A stretch of DNA of 64,000 bases from Embiotoca jacksoni (Eukaryota; Chordata; Actinopteri; Embiotocidae). The translations under genes were made by a program, and so were the position numbers. Under the pieces are notes generated by a model. The model was not told where the DNA came from. It did not search any database and saw only the letters and a program-made list of their open reading frames with translations. Shown here piece after piece: positions 62,401-64,000 of the stretch (position 1 is the first letter of the stretch; the number at the start of each line of letters is the position of its first letter). The stretch spans positions 19,267,501 to 19,331,500 of the forward strand of contig JAKOON010000006.1 in the NCBI GenBank assembly GCA_022577435.1. Direction: 5' to 3'.

Positions 62401-64000
62401 AAAGTACAGTTCAACAGCAGTATATCTATATGTAGATATGTGAAATAAACAGGAAAATCCAAATGCAAATTTGAAAGCACTCTCAGATTCTTTGTGCCTT
62501 TGTAACTTCAGTTCAGTGTCACTTACGTTTACATTAGTCAGATTTCTTAAGAGCAGATGAACCTTTCAGAAAAAAAAGACTGAAGAGAAGTAACCATATG
62601 CACAGAAAAAAGGATGATTGTTAAGGAGCTGTGGCTTAATCTTCTTAACTCCTGATATATAAATGTTTAGTAAGACGTTTAAAAAAAAAAAGAAGACAGT
62701 ATGCACAGCTAGATAAAATGATAATAAAACTACATTGCACAGCGTAATGTGAATAATAATTCCTCTAGCATATTGTAGCCAATAATAGTGCTATGTTATC
62801 CAATGAAGGCTGATATTTACTCAAATAATACCCTCCAAATATAGCATAAGCCACGTGTGTACACAGCACGAGAGCAATAAAAATAGTGCTGTCTGTGCAC
62901 AAACTGTGCAAATTCTTGGTGATGACGCTGTTACATTGTGCGTGTGTGTTTGAGTGCCACATTAATGGTGTTTGTTCTGCAGCATGCTGCTGCACGCTTT
63001 GTGCTTTGTTGCTATGGTAACATTCTGGGTACTGTTTTTCAGTGCAGAAGTCTGGGGGGACGCAACTGAAGCTGGTGATGTCGTTTCCCAACTATGGCCA
63101 AGCCATGTTCAAACCTATGAAGTAGGTTGCACACGGAAAAACAAAACACAGTGATTAGATCACAGAGTGGGATTTTTAAGTTTTCAGACAGCTGAGAAAT
63201 GTGTTGTTTACATAAATACTACGAGGAAAAGTAAACCCCCAGATGTAGATTAGAGGTAGATTAGTGCCACCTTTAGTTGAACGAAATAGACTTTCTATGG
63301 TGTACATCTGATGTGAAAGAATGTATTTGTAACTTTGCTCTTCTCTGACAGGCAGCAGAGAGATGAAGAGACCGACTACAACCTCTACTACTTCTCTGAC
63401 TTTGAGAGACACAATGCAGAGATCGCAGCTTTTCACCTGGACAGGTCCATTTTTTTTTTTATCCAAGAAAACTACAGCACAGCACAGCGAGCACCACGAG
63501 TGGCATTGTGGCTAAAAATGGCCACATAATGAATATGTGTTATGTAACATTGTATTAGATTTGTTTTTCTCCTCCCTCTCTGTCCTACTCTTTTATATCT
63601 GAACGACTCTGTCTTCGTCTCATACTGTCTCTGACTCTCTCTGCAGGATTTTGGGTTACAGGAGAATCCCCCCTGTGGTTGGGAGGCTGGTGGATGTGGT
63701 CAAGGAGATCAAACACGTCACGACCGACCGCAGGCTGGCCCGAACCTTCTTCAACTCCCCTGGTACCGGCAACACACTCCTAATTTATTCATTTGCCCTG
63801 CTTTCAATGCCATTGCATGTCAACTGATTATGAATCTATGAATATTCTTCTCATAAAACCTCTTTGATGCCAATTTTTTTCTCTCCCCTCATTCACATGC
63901 CTCTTTTGTTGTTGTTGTCCTTCTCTGTGCTCCTCTGGCGCCCCCTAGTGGGGAATGTGTGCTTCTACGGCCAGTGTTCCTACTACTGCTCAACAGAGCA
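59401..64000 (+). CDS. fam20cl: FAM20C-family secretory-pathway serine/threonine kinase, N-terminal part, partial at right edge
   Basis: FAM20C (Golgi casein kinase) phosphorylates Ser-x-Glu motifs of secreted proteins in the Golgi lumen. Exons 59401-59906, 61571-61746, 63043-63121, 63352-63444, 63647-63762 and 63949-64000 join in phase to about 340 residues. The N-terminus has basic residues and a signal anchor at about 10-34 (TICLSLAFITVFLHLLLAL). The conserved region begins PPWLRFHLGINR. GGTQLKLVMSFPNYGQAMFK contains the nucleotide-binding lysine (about K251), and FERHNAEIAAFHLDR contains the conserved glutamate (about E277). Then come RRIPPVVGRLVDVVKEI and VCFYGQCSYYCSTEH with family cysteines. 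The catalytic DxxxxH/DNG region lies off the window. Donors GTCAGT (59907) and GTCCAT (63445) are weak but required by phase. The family is certain; the paralogue (fam20c-like rather than fam20ca/cb) is inferred from its position and short N-terminal region. Confidence 0.88.

Overview
The window is nuclear DNA of a ray-finned fish, most likely a percomorph teleost. All genes are intron-containing vertebrate genes with GT-AG introns. Non-coding DNA is rich in CA/GT, GATA/GACA and trinucleotide arrays, and holds fish-type transposable elements (hAT MITE, mariner remnants, an L2/CR1-like LINE 3' end, dispersed repeats). No prokaryotic features, CRISPR array, rRNA or tRNA gene was seen.

Five protein-coding genes were reconstructed by joining exons whose splice sites and reading phases agree. 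(1) 1-9.2 kb, minus strand: pla2g6, calcium-independent phospholipase A2 (group VI); the N-terminal domain, ankyrin repeats and start of the patatin catalytic domain are present, and the rest lies beyond the left edge. (2) 10.5-20.0 kb, plus: cbx6, a Polycomb chromodomain protein, complete in five coding exons, with a probable long 3' UTR. (3) 23.8-35.3 kb, plus: nptxr, neuronal pentraxin receptor, complete in five coding exons. (4) 44.7-48.8 kb, plus: dnal4, a dynein light chain, complete in three coding exons. (5) 59.4-64.0 kb, plus: a FAM20C-family secretory-pathway kinase, partial, running off the right edge before its catalytic aspartate.

The cbx6-nptxr-dnal4 block keeps the order and relative orientation of the human 22q13.1 block, where PLA2G6 also lies on the same chromosome arm. 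The FAM20C-like gene is not in that human neighbourhood. The genes do not form a pathway: phospholipid remodelling, chromatin silencing, synaptic organisation, dynein motors and secretory phosphorylation are neighbours by descent.

The remainder is introns and intergenic DNA. The points most worth a second look are regulatory or structural: simple-repeat arrays pressed against splice sites in three genes, X-box (RFX-type) motifs in the dnal4 and nptxr promoters, a roughly 610-bp CAN-triplet array that stays open in frame with dnal4 exon 2, a perfect 30-bp inverted repeat between CA and GT arrays, and two related internally deleted mariner copies. I found no convincing undescribed gene system. 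Coordinates come from reading by eye, so splice choices are predictions.
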